64,000 nucleotides of DNA from assembly GCA_025200525.1 (NCBI GenBank), contig CM045758.1, positions 161,693,040-161,757,039 on the forward strand, given 5' to 3'. This DNA is from Camellia lanceoleosa (Eukaryota > Streptophyta > Magnoliopsida > Ericales > Theaceae). Shown in pieces: positions 45,081-58,800 of the stretch. The notes beneath the pieces were generated by a model, which saw only the letters and a list, made by a program, of their open reading frames with translations, had not been told where the DNA came from and did not search any database. Position 1 is the first letter of the stretch, and every line of letters begins with the position of its first letter. A program made the position numbers and the translations under genes.

Positions 45081-46276
45081 GTTTGGTAACGTTTATGTTT
45101 TCAGTTTATATTTACAAAAATTTTATAAACTGGTTTTTGTTTATTTTTTGTTTATTTTTAGAAAAATATAAACTACAAACGCGTTTGGTAATTAACAAAA
45201 TGTTTAAAAAATTTTAAAAATATAAAAAAGTGAAATAGCAAGTGTGGCAGTGGTGGAAAGTGGTGGCGGTGGGTGGTGGCGGGTGGAGTGGTGGTGGTGG
45301 TGGGTGTGTGGGTGGCGGTGGTGGTGGTGGATGGTAGCAGTGGGTGGTGGATGGTAGTGAGTGGGTGGTGGTGGTGGCAATGGCGGGTGGGTGTGAGTGG
45401 TGGCGGGGTGGTGGCGGTGGTGGCGGTGGCGGGTAGGTGGCGGGGTGGTGGTGGTGGGTGGGTGGGTGGATGGGTGTGATGTGGTGTTTGCGAGTGGGTG
45501 GTGGTGGCGGCGGATGGTGGGTGGTGGTGGCAGTGGGTGGCGGATGGTGGCGGGTGGTGGCAGTGGGTGGTGGTGGTTGGATAGGTGTGGCGGGTGCGGT
45601 GGTGGTGGTAGGTGGGTGGTGTGGTGGCGGATGGTGGGTGGTTGTGGAGGTGGCGGTGGTGGCGGGTGGTAGGTGGTGGTGGCAGATGGTGGGTGGTGGC
45701 AGTGGTGGTGGTGGTGGTGGTGGTGGGGGTGGGTGGGTGGGTGGAGTGAATTGGCGGGTGGTGTGAGTGGTGGTAGTGGTGGTGGTGGTGGGTGGTGTGA
45801 GTGGTGGTGGTGATGGTAGGTGGCAGGTTGTGGATAATGATGGCAAGTGGGTGGTGAGTGGTGGTGATGGTGGCGAGTGGTGGGTGGATGGCAGGTGGGT
45901 GGTGGTGGTGGTGGTGGTGGCGGGTGGTGGTGGCGAATGGGTGGTAGGTGAGTGGTGGTGGCTGGTGGGTGGTGGTGGCAGGTGGGTGATGAGTGGTGGT
46001 AGCAGGTGGTGGCGGCGGGTGGATGGTGGTGGCGGAAGACGGTGGTGGAAAATGGTGGCGGGTGGTGATTGGTGTTTGGTGGTAAAAAAAAAAAAAAACT
46101 GAAAACTCAAAATGGAAACACATTTTTTGTGTTTTCATTTTTTGGCCAAGTTTATAAACTGAGACCACTGATTTATAAATCAAAAATTTTACCAAACAAG
46201 TTTTTATTTGAGTTTTTAAAATTTTTGTAAATATAAACAGAAAACTGAAAACGTAAGTGTTACCAAACGGCACCTT
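45081..46276. mobile_element. TIR element swollen by a GGTGGT/GGCGGGTGG minisatellite
   Basis: The ends GTTTGGTAACGTTTATGTTT (45088) and a facing AAAACGTAAGTGTTACCAAAC (ending 46269) with inner arms TTTATAAACTG/CAGTTTATA form a TIR element. Its core at about 45245-46080 is over 800 bp of irregular GGTGGTGGC/GGGTGGGTGG repeats, G-rich on the plus strand. Long open frames across it in several frames (Thr/His/Pro-rich on minus, Gly/Trp/Val-rich on plus) result from the repeat and are not genes. Confidence 0.8.
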
Positions 46277-46486
46277 AGTCTTCCCAAACTTGGCATAAAT
46301 AAGTGCACTTTTTTTAGTTTTAAATTTTTTTTTTTAACGCATTATTTTTTATATATATATATATATATATTATTTTTAAATGTAAAATAATCTGTCACAG
46401 CTATCGACGCACCAGTCCCCCGCTTTCGAAAGCGCCGAAGAAGCGAAATACACTCTCCAATCGGTGCCTCAATTCCCGGCAAAGCA
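46277..46486 (+). promoter_or_regulatory. TOP3A proximal promoter and 5' UTR
   Basis: Only 210 bp lie between the minisatellite element and the TOP3A start codon. About 46278-46320 is another family A MITE end (CTTCCCAAACTTGGC, TAAGTGCACTTTTT). A TATATA run at 46351-46370 could act as TATA region. The GC-rich stretch 46395-46486 reads as 5' UTR. Confidence 0.5.
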
Positions 46487-46799
46487 ATGTCCGGCGGCGG
46501 CGGAGGCAGAACGATAAGGGTACTGAACGTGGCGGAGAAGCCGTCCGTGGCGAAGGCGGTGGCGGGGATACTGTCGAAGAGTAGCCAAGGTGGGATGAGA
46601 GTGAGGGACGGTAGGTCTAGGTTCAACAGGATCTTCGAGTTCGCCTACACTATTCACGGCCAACAATGTCACATGCTATTCACCTCCGTCACTGGCCATC
46701 TCATGGAGCTCGACTTCGAAGATCGCTATCGTAAATGGCACTCCTGCGATCCCCTCCTCCTCTACCAAGCCCCTGTCCGCAAATTCGTTCCCGAGGTTC

Positions 46800-46842
<43 letters not shown>

Positions 46843-49800
46843 AGAGCATCTCCAATACTTCCTTTTTTTTTTTGCCCCCATAAAATTTGAGTGAAAATTT
46901 TGGTTTAAAGCTTGATCTGGTGTGGAACATTCCAATTCTTACTTTGTTTTTTTTGTCATTTTTATCAAATGTTTTTGAAAACTACAGACTTATACTAAAA
47001 ACCTGTTTTTTTTTTTTTCATCTATAATTCTTACTCTTTGAAAATTACGAACTTTGGACTGTTGCAGCCATTTTTTATGAAATAAAATCATCTCCAATCA
47101 TACTCTTTTTAGAATTTCATAAAATTTGATTAAAAATATTACTGTAATCTTCTTGAAAATTCCAAATTATACTAAAAACCCGTTTTAAAGGGAAATCGTC
47201 TATTTTTTTGGTTTTTTGAAATTTCATCAATTTTGAGTAAAAATATGACTGTTGGAACTTTGGCGAAGGATTTGGTTCAACCTTGATTTGGCAAAAATTT
47301 GCCTCTCCCTTGATTGGATGCGAGGAGCTCATTTTTAGCTGTTTATTCATCAAAAGAGAATTGGCGAAGGATTGGAGATGATTTTCTTTTATCAAAAATG
47401 GTTAAAACAGGTTTTTAAGTATAAATTTGGAATTTTTTAAAAATATTTGATGGAAAAAGAGAAAGTAAGGATTGGAGTGTTCAATACCAGATAAAGCTTT
47501 TAACCACATTTTCACTCAAATTTGATGAAAAAAGAGAGTAAAATTGGTGACGATATAATGTAAGCAATTCTCTTAAAACAGCTCTTTAATTGCTTAGGAT
47601 AAGTTGGATATAAAGAGGACATTAGAGGAGGAAGCTAGGAAGTGCCAGTGGCTTGTGTTGTGGTTGGATTGTGATAGAGAAGGAGAAAACATTGCATTTG
47701 AAGTTGTTGAAGTCTGCACAGAAGCAAATCGTCATCTTAATGTGTGGAGGGCTCGTTTCTCTGCCTTAATTGAAAGGTTTCGAAGACTAATCCTTTTTCT
47801 CTTTCAGCTCCGATTATCTGTTTTTGAGTTCAAATTTCATAATGTTTACCTTTTGGGGATGCTCAGGGATATCCGTGAGTCGGTGCAGGCTCTTGTTCGA
47901 CCTAATCAATTGTTTGCTGATGCTGTTGATGTTAGGCAAGTGAGTACCTGCCAATCACTCAGTTGGGACTTTGTCAATCTTGTTATAGTACTTTGGTGAC
48001 TTTCTTCTTGGCTTGTATTTGCACAATCCTTATTTTAGACAGAAACTGCTTCTAGTTTGCTCAGTGATTAGCTGTTGTTAACACGAGTTGGCTTTATGTA
48101 AATTTGTATATTTCCTTTCATTTAATTTGAGTCTTTTGCAGGAAATAGATCTCCGGATTGGTGCTTCCTTCACTAGGTTTCAGACTATGCTGTTGAGAGA
48201 TGCGTTCAATCTTGATTTTGCTACAGATGACAGAAATGTTATTCTAAGTTATGGACCTTGTCAGGTATCTCAGCAATTCTAAACATTAATTTTGCACGTT
48301 AAGTACAGCCAATCAATAAGTATGTGTAAGGCCTTTAATCTTTAACTTTGTAATTTAGAGCTGGAAGTGCTATGATGTTGTCTTGATCATTCTAATTTTT
48401 TATTGACCGCTGCAGTTCCCTACACTAGGCTTTATTGTGGAACGGTATTGGGAGATACAAGCACACGAGTCTGAAGAATTCTGGACAATCAATTGCACTC
48501 ACAATTCAGATGAAGGCACTGCTACATTCAATTGGATGTAAATTGCTAAGGATTTTGCACCATTCAATGTCAACTTTTTTGTATCTGGTTGTTGGTGCTT
48601 TAAACTTACTGACTATGTGGTTTTGCAGGCGTGGGCATATGTTTGATTATACTTGCGCTGTAATAATATACGAAATGTGTGTTCAGGAACCCACTGCAAC
48701 TGTGAGTGGATATAGAGTCATGTTTTATGACTAATACTGGTTTCTGATCTCTCTATGAGTATAATCATGAATGTTATTAGGATTTCAATTTAAGGCCATT
48801 GTACTAATTTTAGAAAAGTGAGACTAGTCGAGCAAACTGCACCTAAGCTTGTTAATAAACCTAACTATAAAGATATGCTTGGCCTCAGAAAGAAAGTTAG
48901 GTTGGTAATCAGACCTTTAAGACTGGCAAACTTATATATTAAAAAGCCGATCAAAGACTTCTACAGTAAACTGAATATCATATCTACCTGGTCCATGATT
49001 TTGGTTCCTCCGGAATGTAAAACCATGATTTTGTTTTTGAAAAAATATATCGGTTGGGGAAATTACAAAAATAAACGTTAAATAGGTTTTGTTAAAATAT
49101 ATGCAATATTTGGTTATAATTAAGAGGAGTTCAATAGTAAAACCTTCGCTTAATAACCTTAAGGTTATGGGTTCAAGTCTCGGGACAATCACTTTGTGTA
49201 CTATGCCAAAAGTTAGGTGTGTACCCAATTTTTGCGGTCCCAAACACACATTAATGTGTACTAATTGGGCGTTGTTTTTTTATTTATTTATATTTTTTAT
49301 TTGGTTATAAATTATAATTAAGAGGAAAGAAAACAAATAATGATTGCAAAGGTGAATGATAAATAAGTTTACCATCATATTTGCTTAACTTGGGTGTCAA
49401 TTGCCAATTAATTGAATTATTTGAGCATTATATTAACACCAACTTCATTTCTGCATCTCATCTTCATAGTTTTGTATTCACAGTTATAATTTCTGTTCAG
49501 GTTACAAAAGTTAGACAGCAGGAGAAACTGAAGTATCCTCCTCATCCTTTGAATACTATTGAGCTTGAGAAACGTGCATCCCGCTACTTCCGGATGAGTT
49601 CCGAACAAACCATGAAGGTCAGTTGTAGGAGCTCAGCAATGTTGCTTCATCAGATCTCTGACTGTTTCTTAATATTATCTTCACTTATTAAACTGATTCC
49701 TTGAATTCTAATCCATTACATGTATATTTCAAGAAGGCCAAAATCATTTTATTTATTTTTGGATGTTTTTAAGCTTGGACTTATGCTTGGACATTGTCAT

Positions 49801-52800
49801 TCAAAGTAATGAAGTTTGCCTGTTGATGTTTCTATATTTTTAAACAAAAAGCATTAGGTTTAGGGCACAAGTTTTTGGCTCTTGAATTCATCCTTCAAAT
49901 GCTTTTGAAGTACTATCCATGGAAATTTGTTTATTTTCTCTTCTCCTTTGATTCTATCTTCTCATTATCATTTTTTTTTTCCAAAATGTTGGTTGTTGCT
50001 TTATATCCTTTTCCTTTTTGGTTTTTGAAACTACATATTTTTGGATGTTGACAATCAAAATCCTTAATTTTTTCTTCTTGCACTCACCTGTTGTACTTGT
50101 TGGCTGTAAATCCATTTTATTCAAGGTTTAGCATTCAATATATTTCTAATGTTGCAATATTTTTTGTTGTTGCACGTCAATCAGTTGTCATGGCTGGCTC
50201 TCTTTAATTATCATTTGGCACTATTTCTCTATATTCTTGTGATATCAGATTGACAGTAGGCATGTGCGTGTGGATTGCAGTGGGTGTGGATATCAAAATA
50301 TTTTAGGGCTTTTACATGTCATGATTATGTGTTTGCTTTTCCTTGCTGATTTGTTCCTTTTTGTTGCTCGTGTAAATTCATTGGATCTATCCTTATTTTT
50401 TCATTCTGGATGCCACTTCACCACCCTCGAAAGTATCACCAAGGTCTCTATAAATTATTCACTTTGTCATGTATTGTGACCGTTATTGCCTTATTGGAAT
50501 TCCTTTGCGTTCAGATGGTTTTAGGGGTGGATATCTCATTAAGTCTGTCATACCATTTCAAGATGTTGGCTAAACTAATCCTCTTAGAATTTTGGTTTTT
50601 TTTTTTTTTTTTCCCTTCTAGAAACTGGTATTTTTAATATTATTAACTACATAAATTATTTATTCTTTTATTGATTTTGGTAGGTGGCAGAAGACCTTTA
50701 CCAAACTGGTTTCATCAGTTATCCTCGTACAGAGACTGACAGCTTTTCAGAGAGGACTGATTTGCGTGTGAGTAACTTCATTTGTTCATTGACAACTATG
50801 ACTAGCTTCCTGGCTGTTTAGAATTATTAATGCTCAACGTGGAATTTTTGTCAACTTGGGCAGACGGACTGGGCTCCAATTTGCTGATTGCTGAGTTAGC
50901 CTAAACCAGTCAAATTCTTAGATTATCATTGTCAACTCCACAGATAGAATGTGAATCGTGTTTTTTGATTGATAGTTGCCTGCTATGTGTATTTGTTATG
51001 ATGAGTGGCACACAAAGAAGATTACCCTCCAATTAGGGTAAAACATAATGAAACCATATTTCAGAAGATTTGAACTGTAGAGCACAAGAATGCGGGGAAT
51101 GGATTCCTGCTGCTGGACCATTGCTCCATCTTCTAATTATTCTTTTGTATTTTGTTATTTATTTTTTATACTATATTAATGTATTCAGATATTGCATGCC
51201 TATTATATTTATAGTATATTTAATTAATTTTACATAGACCTGATGCACAAAATTAGAATTAATTCAGTGAGTGTTACATGTACATGTATTTTTATATGCA
51301 TATGCATGCTTTGGAGGTGCTTCCACGCTCAAGATTTTTTCACAAAAGGTTCATTCGCTCCCATTTTCTCACTCCATGAATCAGATACTAACTGTGAAAT
51401 TATTTACATTTAGCAGTTTGAGTGAATTTAATGTATTGTTATCATTCAAGAAAAAAAATCAATTATTATTTGAGATTGCGCGTATCTAGTCTTTTTTGTT
51501 ATCTATTTTTCAAAAGGAAGAATGAAGAGGTGCCAAAGCATTGGATTAGAGTGAGACATGAGGGTGAGAAGAATGAAAGAAAACAAAAGGGTAAAATAAA
51601 TAAAAAAAACACAAGAGAGCAGTTCCATGCATAGAGGCATTGTTTGGTGCAATGGTAGAAGCGAGAGCTTCTAAGCATGAGAACATGGGTGAGTTTGAGA
51701 GCAGCCACTTTGTGCAAATAATACCAAAGATCAGGTTTGCTCCAGTCTTTCCCCTCCTAACGTCCTGTGTTAATAGGGAGCAATCCTGCATAATGTTCTT
51801 TTAAAGGATCCATGCATAGTCTGGCTTGATTCAAACTACAGCACAAATTGTGGGTTCCTGATAAAATTAAAAAGTCATGCTGACCTGGTTAAGTTTAGAT
51901 TTCATGGCCTCTGGAATTCTCACCTTATGCATGTAATGTTAGGCTTGAGTGAGTAGTAAGGAAGCTGATTTCTCTGCTTCCTAGAATACTTTGTGATTTG
52001 TAACCTGATATTTTTTTTGTTCTTTCTTGTGGCATTTCTCCTTTTCATCTTTCTTCAAATGACACTTGTCACTTGGATTCTCTTTCTTGTCATCAGCAAT
52101 GGACAGAGAAAACGATTGGATGCACTTCTTTCCTTCCTCAGAGAATTATTTTTTTAGTTGGTAGATGCTATAGGTGAAACACTGTTATGGATGGCGTAGT
52201 ATACTAAAACTAAAAGCAAGAGCCATTCTGTCTGCAGTTAATTATTTGGTGGGCTAAAATTTTGGGCAGCCTGTGGGTTTTATGGTTAAAAAGGTGGAAG
52301 AAAATCTAGACTTTGAGGGATATATGGATTTTAAGTTTATGAGTTGCTAATATACCCTTTAAGTTATTTCATGTTGGATAATACCTCTTGTATGATTGCA
52401 TTAGCTGCTTTTGCTGTGTTAAGGACTTCTGTTCTCTTGATTTATTGTAGGCAATTGTGCAAGAACAGGAGGGGCATCCTGTATGGGGTTCATATGCTCA
52501 GCGCTTATTGGACCCTGGAGAAGGACTTTGGAGGAACCCGGGTAATGGTGGTCATGATGACAAAGCCCATCCTCCAATCCACCCGACAAAGTTTTCTGGT
52601 GGACAATCTGGATGGAGTCAGGATCACCATGTAAGTACAGTTATTTTGGAACTTAGTGATATTGGAATTAGTCACACAGATAACCATATGAGAATTGTTT
52701 CTCTATAACAGAGATTGTATGAGCTGGTTGTTCGCCATTTCCTGGCCTGTGTTTCCAAACCAGCTGTAGGAGCTGAAACTACAGTTGAAATTGACATTGC

Positions 52801-55800
52801 CGGTGAAATGTTTTCTGCATCTGGGAGAGTAATACTTGAAGTAAGTTTTCTACCATGTTTCTCCATTTTTCCTTAGCCATTTGAAGTAATATCAAACTTG
52901 TTATTGGAATCTGAATAATTGGGAGTATACTTATTTCTCAATATTATGATTACCATAGCATTGAATTCCTGTCCATTGTAAAAAGAAGCATCTTGAGAGT
53001 ACAATTTTGTCATGAAAATGTTTGAGGAAATGTTTTTGTATGAATCAATCACTAAGGCCTCGTTCAGTAGCATTTTCAATTGCTTCTTTTCTATTTTCAT
53101 TTTCAAAATCTTTGGAAATTGAAAACAAAGCACGATCGGTGATTGTTTTTATTTTCAAAATTTTCAAACCTCTGAAAAAAGGGTGTTTGTTTTGTTTTGA
53201 AAACAAGTTTTCACTCCCTCAAATCTCACACAATTTCGGGTTTTAAAACTCATTTAGCAGATACATGCGTGAGAATGGAAAAGAGAAAAATCTGATATTT
53301 CAAAAAATGTCTGATTCCTATATGCTAATAATTTCATGTTCTCATACTCGTAGAAGATAATCTATGGAAGAGTGTTTGGGTGGTGGGGAGTCTGTCCAAA
53401 GTTGCTTTCTTTGTGTGGACAGCGGCTTTAGGGCGAATTTTGACCATTGATAATTTGATTCGGCGTTGGCACATTTTAGTTAATTGGTGTTGCATGTGTT
53501 GTGGGGATGCAGGGTCAGTGGATCATTTGCTTGTTCATTGTCCGGTAGCTTGTCTTTGGATGCTCATTGTTGCTACTTTTGGTTTGGTGTGTGTTCAGCC
53601 GGGTTAGGTGTTGGCGGTGTTGTAAAGTTGGGCTAGGGGGAGGGTTGGGAAGAGGCACTGAAAGGGGTGGATGCTTGCGGGTCATTGCCTGATGTGGTTG
53701 ATTTGGTTAGAGCGGAATAGGTGCATTTTTCAGGGGGTGTCTCACTTGGTTCCGTGGCTGGAGCGGCAGCTGCTCACTGTACTGCATAGTTGGGCCACTG
53801 TCACGGTTGATCCGGATGTGTTGGCTTTTATAGATTTTGTTGAGGAATTGATTAGTTAGATTTTTGGGCTGTTGATAGGCTTGATTTTTCTATTCTTTGT
53901 ATGGTCTTAATGCTTTTTTAATAAAGTTTGTTTATTTATCCCAAAAAAAAAAGAAAAAGAAAAAGAAAAAGAAAAAGAAAAAGAAAAAGAAGATATTCTA
54001 TGCAGGTTACTGACATTTTTTGAAATTTATGTCAATCTAGGATGTCATTTAACATGTTGCCTACATGTTGTGTCCCCAAATTCAGTTTCAAATTTTGTTT
54101 AGACGTGGGAAAGTAGATATAATATCTTTATGCTTACTAAATATGTTATTAAATGCTTTTATTGTTATTTTGACATCTCCGTTTCATGTTGGCCAGAAAA
54201 ATTACTTGGATGTCTACAGGTTTGAATCATGGGGAGGTTCAATGATCCCAACATATACTTTTGGGCAACAGGTTTGCTACAAAATCATCTCTCATTGCCT
54301 TGGATTGCATTTCTAGTTAGATGTTACTAATTATTTCTCAACTTACCTGGATATGCTTCATCACTTTTTTGATAACCTATGGGGATTTGGATTGATGATC
54401 TCTTATTTGTTTGATGACTTATTTCTGCAACATTTTATTTCTTCCACTGTCCATGCTAGATATCTAATTGATCTGTAAATTATATCTATATACTTAGAGC
54501 TTTTAATGCTAATAAAAAAAAGTTTCATTCAGTCGTCAAATATCCTTTTAAATTACTGGAGAGAACACATGATTTTGGCTTTTGAAATGGCTGGAAGTTG
54601 AAATGGAGAATAAATTATTTTGGGGTTAGTAGAACAACAAAGAGATGAGAGAATGGATTTCTTTTTCTCCATTATTCTATTTCTAAATATAGCTGGTGAC
54701 ATTAGCCTGTGTTGCCACATGTATAATATGAAGTTGTGGCCTGCTCATTCTTTAGTGAGAAGTAATTTGTGTTTTTGCTCAAGTATAAATGAAATCACCT
54801 GTCAAGTCTCTAGTCAAACATTGATATATTCTTGTCACACAGAATTGGAATGTTATACATGCTTGTATGTGCTTTTATCATTAAAATAAGACAAACGACT
54901 ATATAACTTGATTCCTAAGTAGAAAAGGGTATTTTGATTCACAGTAATTAACAGATCCCATGTTCTTGGATTACTTAAAGACAATTTCAATATGATAGCA
55001 TACTCAAAATTCTCTCTTCTTCTTTATTATTCTAACAAGAACATTAGCCAAGCTGAATGCTCTATTCCAATAATATTCCTTTTTTACAAGTCATATAACA
55101 TTAAAGGAAAAAAATAAAAATGAACTAATCAAATCTAATTTAAGTAGAATTCCATCTAATTTGTTCCGTAAGCTTTTAATATTTAATGAAAAACCATCAT
55201 GTCAGTATTACCAGCATGAACACTGCCACTTCACTGTAATAGCCAGCCTGTCACTTCTGCTTTGTAAAATCACTACCCGCTACTGCCAATAGTCCGATGG
55301 CATTATTCTGCAACTACAACCATGCCACAACTGTCCATTTTACTATCTGATCACAACCACTGCCACCGTGGTCATCACCATTACATTGCAATCAACATTG
55401 CCACATTCCTCACCTCCAGTGCTGTCATTTGATGCTTTGTGATCAAGTTATAAATAAAGTAAAAATAGAAGGGGTGCGATGTGTTCAAGAAAAGTGAACT
55501 ATGATCATTGAAAAAGTACTTTGTTTGGGGAAAAAGTTTAGTGGTTTTCATGCAACCAATTCTAGAAACTGAATGTATTAGATAGAGATAATCCCCAAAT
55601 CTAGGGTACAAGAGCTAGGGCTTTGAAATTACAATCTCAAAATGATCAAAACTGAGTGCTAGTGACAATTAGCTCCTTATTTATACCAACCACTAACACA
55701 ACTTCCACTAGGACAGTTGTAGAACAGCTGTGAAGAGCTGGAGCTGAAGTAATACAACAACAAACACTTATTCATTATAAAATCACTAGAAATTGAAAGA

Positions 55801-58800
55801 TTTGGTTGACTCCTTAAGAATGTTGGATATTATAAGCATCAGTTTGAGGAAGCCTTTTGAAAATACATTAGAATGTGTTACCTGCTTGCTGTGTTACATG
55901 GACTCAGGTATGAGTGTTGAGTATGAGTATGTTTTATGTCAGATTCATCTAAGTACTATGTCCAAAGACTCAAGGATACAAAAATCTTTAATTTTACAGG
56001 ATAAAATGGGTTTTACAAGGTGACATAAAACATTTCATGCATAATATGGGAGGTTTATGCATAGCTATTTGGAAAACTCGAATTGTTCAACAAGCTTGTT
56101 GCGTGAATATCCAAATACATGTCGAACACATATTCCATAACTTTATCCAAATGTCAATTGTTTGGCACAAATGCTTCTCTAATTTGGAAGAATTCATGTA
56201 AGATAGAAAAAGAGATGAAAAAGAAAAGATGAAATTGAGATAAGGAAGAAAATTTATGCTCTTTTGTTTGAATTGCACTAGTTCGGGTTGGTTCATTAAT
56301 GCGTCTCCATGATGATATAGAGACAGATTGAGGAATAAATGTTAATTTCCTACTTTCTGTTTCTGGTAATATTGCAGTTTATTCCAACAACATTGACTCT
56401 TGATTCAGGAGTTACGAGGCCACCATCACTTTTAAGTGAAGCTGATTTACTAAATTGTATGGACAAGGTGGGGAAATCTTATAGGATATTTAAACGTAAA
56501 TTGATTTGCTTTTGATTCTGTGCTTTGTTTTGTAGCTTAAATTCACTAGTCATGAGTTTTCATATGTTGGTTATTATGGTTTAACAAATACTTTTTTTTC
56601 CCCTTATTTTTTTAGGCGGGCATTGGGACAGATGCCACAATGCATGATCACATAAAAAAGCTGCTTGATCGATTTTATGCCACCAAAGACTCCAACACTC
56701 GTTTCTCACCAACCAATCTTGTATGTTCATAAAAGTTCAACTATATATGCAATATTATTAACCAATCTTTTGTGCATTATATTTCCTCTTCCCTCTAATT
56801 GTAGTTTCAAACCCCCCACCCCTTCCCCCCGTAATTACGTGCTTGTTTTTTGTTGGGGAATTGCAAATCAATAGTAATTTAAAAACATGGAGGTGGAAGT
56901 GGATCTGTGCTTTTGTGCAAACGAAAACTGTGGCTTTATTTGCATCAGAGCACATACCCCACTTGCTCCCTTCTCTCTCTCTCTCTCTCTCTCTCCCTCC
57001 TGTCCAAATGGCACAAATATGGACATGGGACATGAATATGACATGTTGAATTGAATTTATCAAGAAATCAAGATGTAGATGTGTGAAAAAGTCCCACGTT
57101 GCCTGGGTACAAAGAGGATGTGCAGTGTATAAGTGTGAGAACACCCTCACTTCACAAGCTAGCTTTTGCAGTTGAGTTCTACCCAAGACCGTATCACCTT
57201 CGAGCATGGACCAAACTATTCTTAATTCTTTTTGTTCTTATTAGTGTCACACCATCACCCATTGTTGCTCCCAAGTGGCTACTTGACTTAGGTTATTAAA
57301 GATGAATGGGTAAACTAAGGGTGCACGAGACTCTCTTTGGACTTCAGTGATCATCGTTTCTTAGTGAGTTCTATCTATACAAACCGTCTACATCAGTTCA
57401 TCATGTTAAAAATGTCAACACACCAGATAAAATGGAAGTATTTTTAGTTTGTTATACAAGCCATTGATTTCTTGTGGGCAATGATTAGATGTAGTTTTTG
57501 TCGAGATTTATCATTATTGTCCTTTTTTTTTTAATATTATTATTTATAAATATTTATCATTATTGTCCTTTGAGTACCTTATATGCTACTCTCTTCCATT
57601 GTTATAGATGTGTGTGGGTGAGCTTTAGCATTGATAATTTGGTGCAATTAAACTTTGTGCCGCTTCCTACAAAATATTGTTTCTTTTTTTAACTGATTAT
57701 GAATCTGATTTGGTTTCAGGGTGAGGCACTAGTTATGGGATATGATGACATGGGGTAATTATTTAAGCTTAATTTCTTTTAATAGTGTTTTTTGTTTTCT
57801 GCACAATATCACCCTTCTATGGGTGTATAGAGATATTAAACTTACCTGACTAATGATTTTAGATGGCATGTTAGTTCTTTGCTTCAGGAAAGTGACCACA
57901 AATATTATGTAAATCTGTGGCATTAACTGGTTAAGATTTTTATTTCAATACTTTGGCCTTGTTTGGGATGTAGAGTTTTTTGCCAAAAAGCCACTGCAAG
58001 TTCAAATCATTCTCTCTACTTTTTTCCGTCTTTCTGTAAAAAGTCAAAACTCACTGAAAAAGCCAATTCCCAAACACCCCATTAAAAAATAGTTTGGTAT
58101 ATTATTATTATTTTTTTAACTGCAATTTGCTCCTGAGCAATTTATTCGAATATTTTTGTATTATTAATAATATAATTAGCTGTTATAATGGCACTGCTTG
58201 CTCAACTATCCACCATCATTCATTATGCTGTCTGAAGCGCAGCAGTTTTTGCCTCTAAAATTCGATTGATTTTTTAAAAATATTTTAAGGATGGAAGTGA
58301 AATTATTGTTTAATTTTTAAATAAATCAAAGTAATTAAATAATGGCTGTGTGATGAAATTAATTGAAAATAGAAGCCATTATTTTTAGTTGGTACAGCCA
58401 TAAATTGAGAAGTGTCTTAATTGTATATTAATAGCCATTACAACATCCTTGTAAGGATATGGATATCATGGCGAAATGCATCTGATTTGGCATAAAGGCC
58501 GTATACGTTCACATAGTAGTGGTTGTGGTGTTTCTGCCTGATGTGAAATGGTTCTGTTGATGAATCTGTCACAAAAAAATTGTGTTACCTATACATTTGT
58601 TGTGTCCTGAAAAAGAATTATTCAGTGAGTTAAACATTTTGAGAAGTGGTGAATGACTTGATCATGCTATCCTGATATGGTGAATCCTCATGTCACACTA
58701 CAATGCCTAAATAATTGGCATGCAAGGAAAGCACAAGCATGTATTATTTTAATTGAAGAACAAGTGCAATATATCTGTACATAATGTAGGTTATATTCAT

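Noticed and set aside
45173..46273. Open frames of up to 366 codons on the minus strand and several on the plus strand
   Set aside because: They translate the GGTGGT-type minisatellite into Thr/His/Pro or Gly/Trp/Val runs; no domain, and several frames are open at once.
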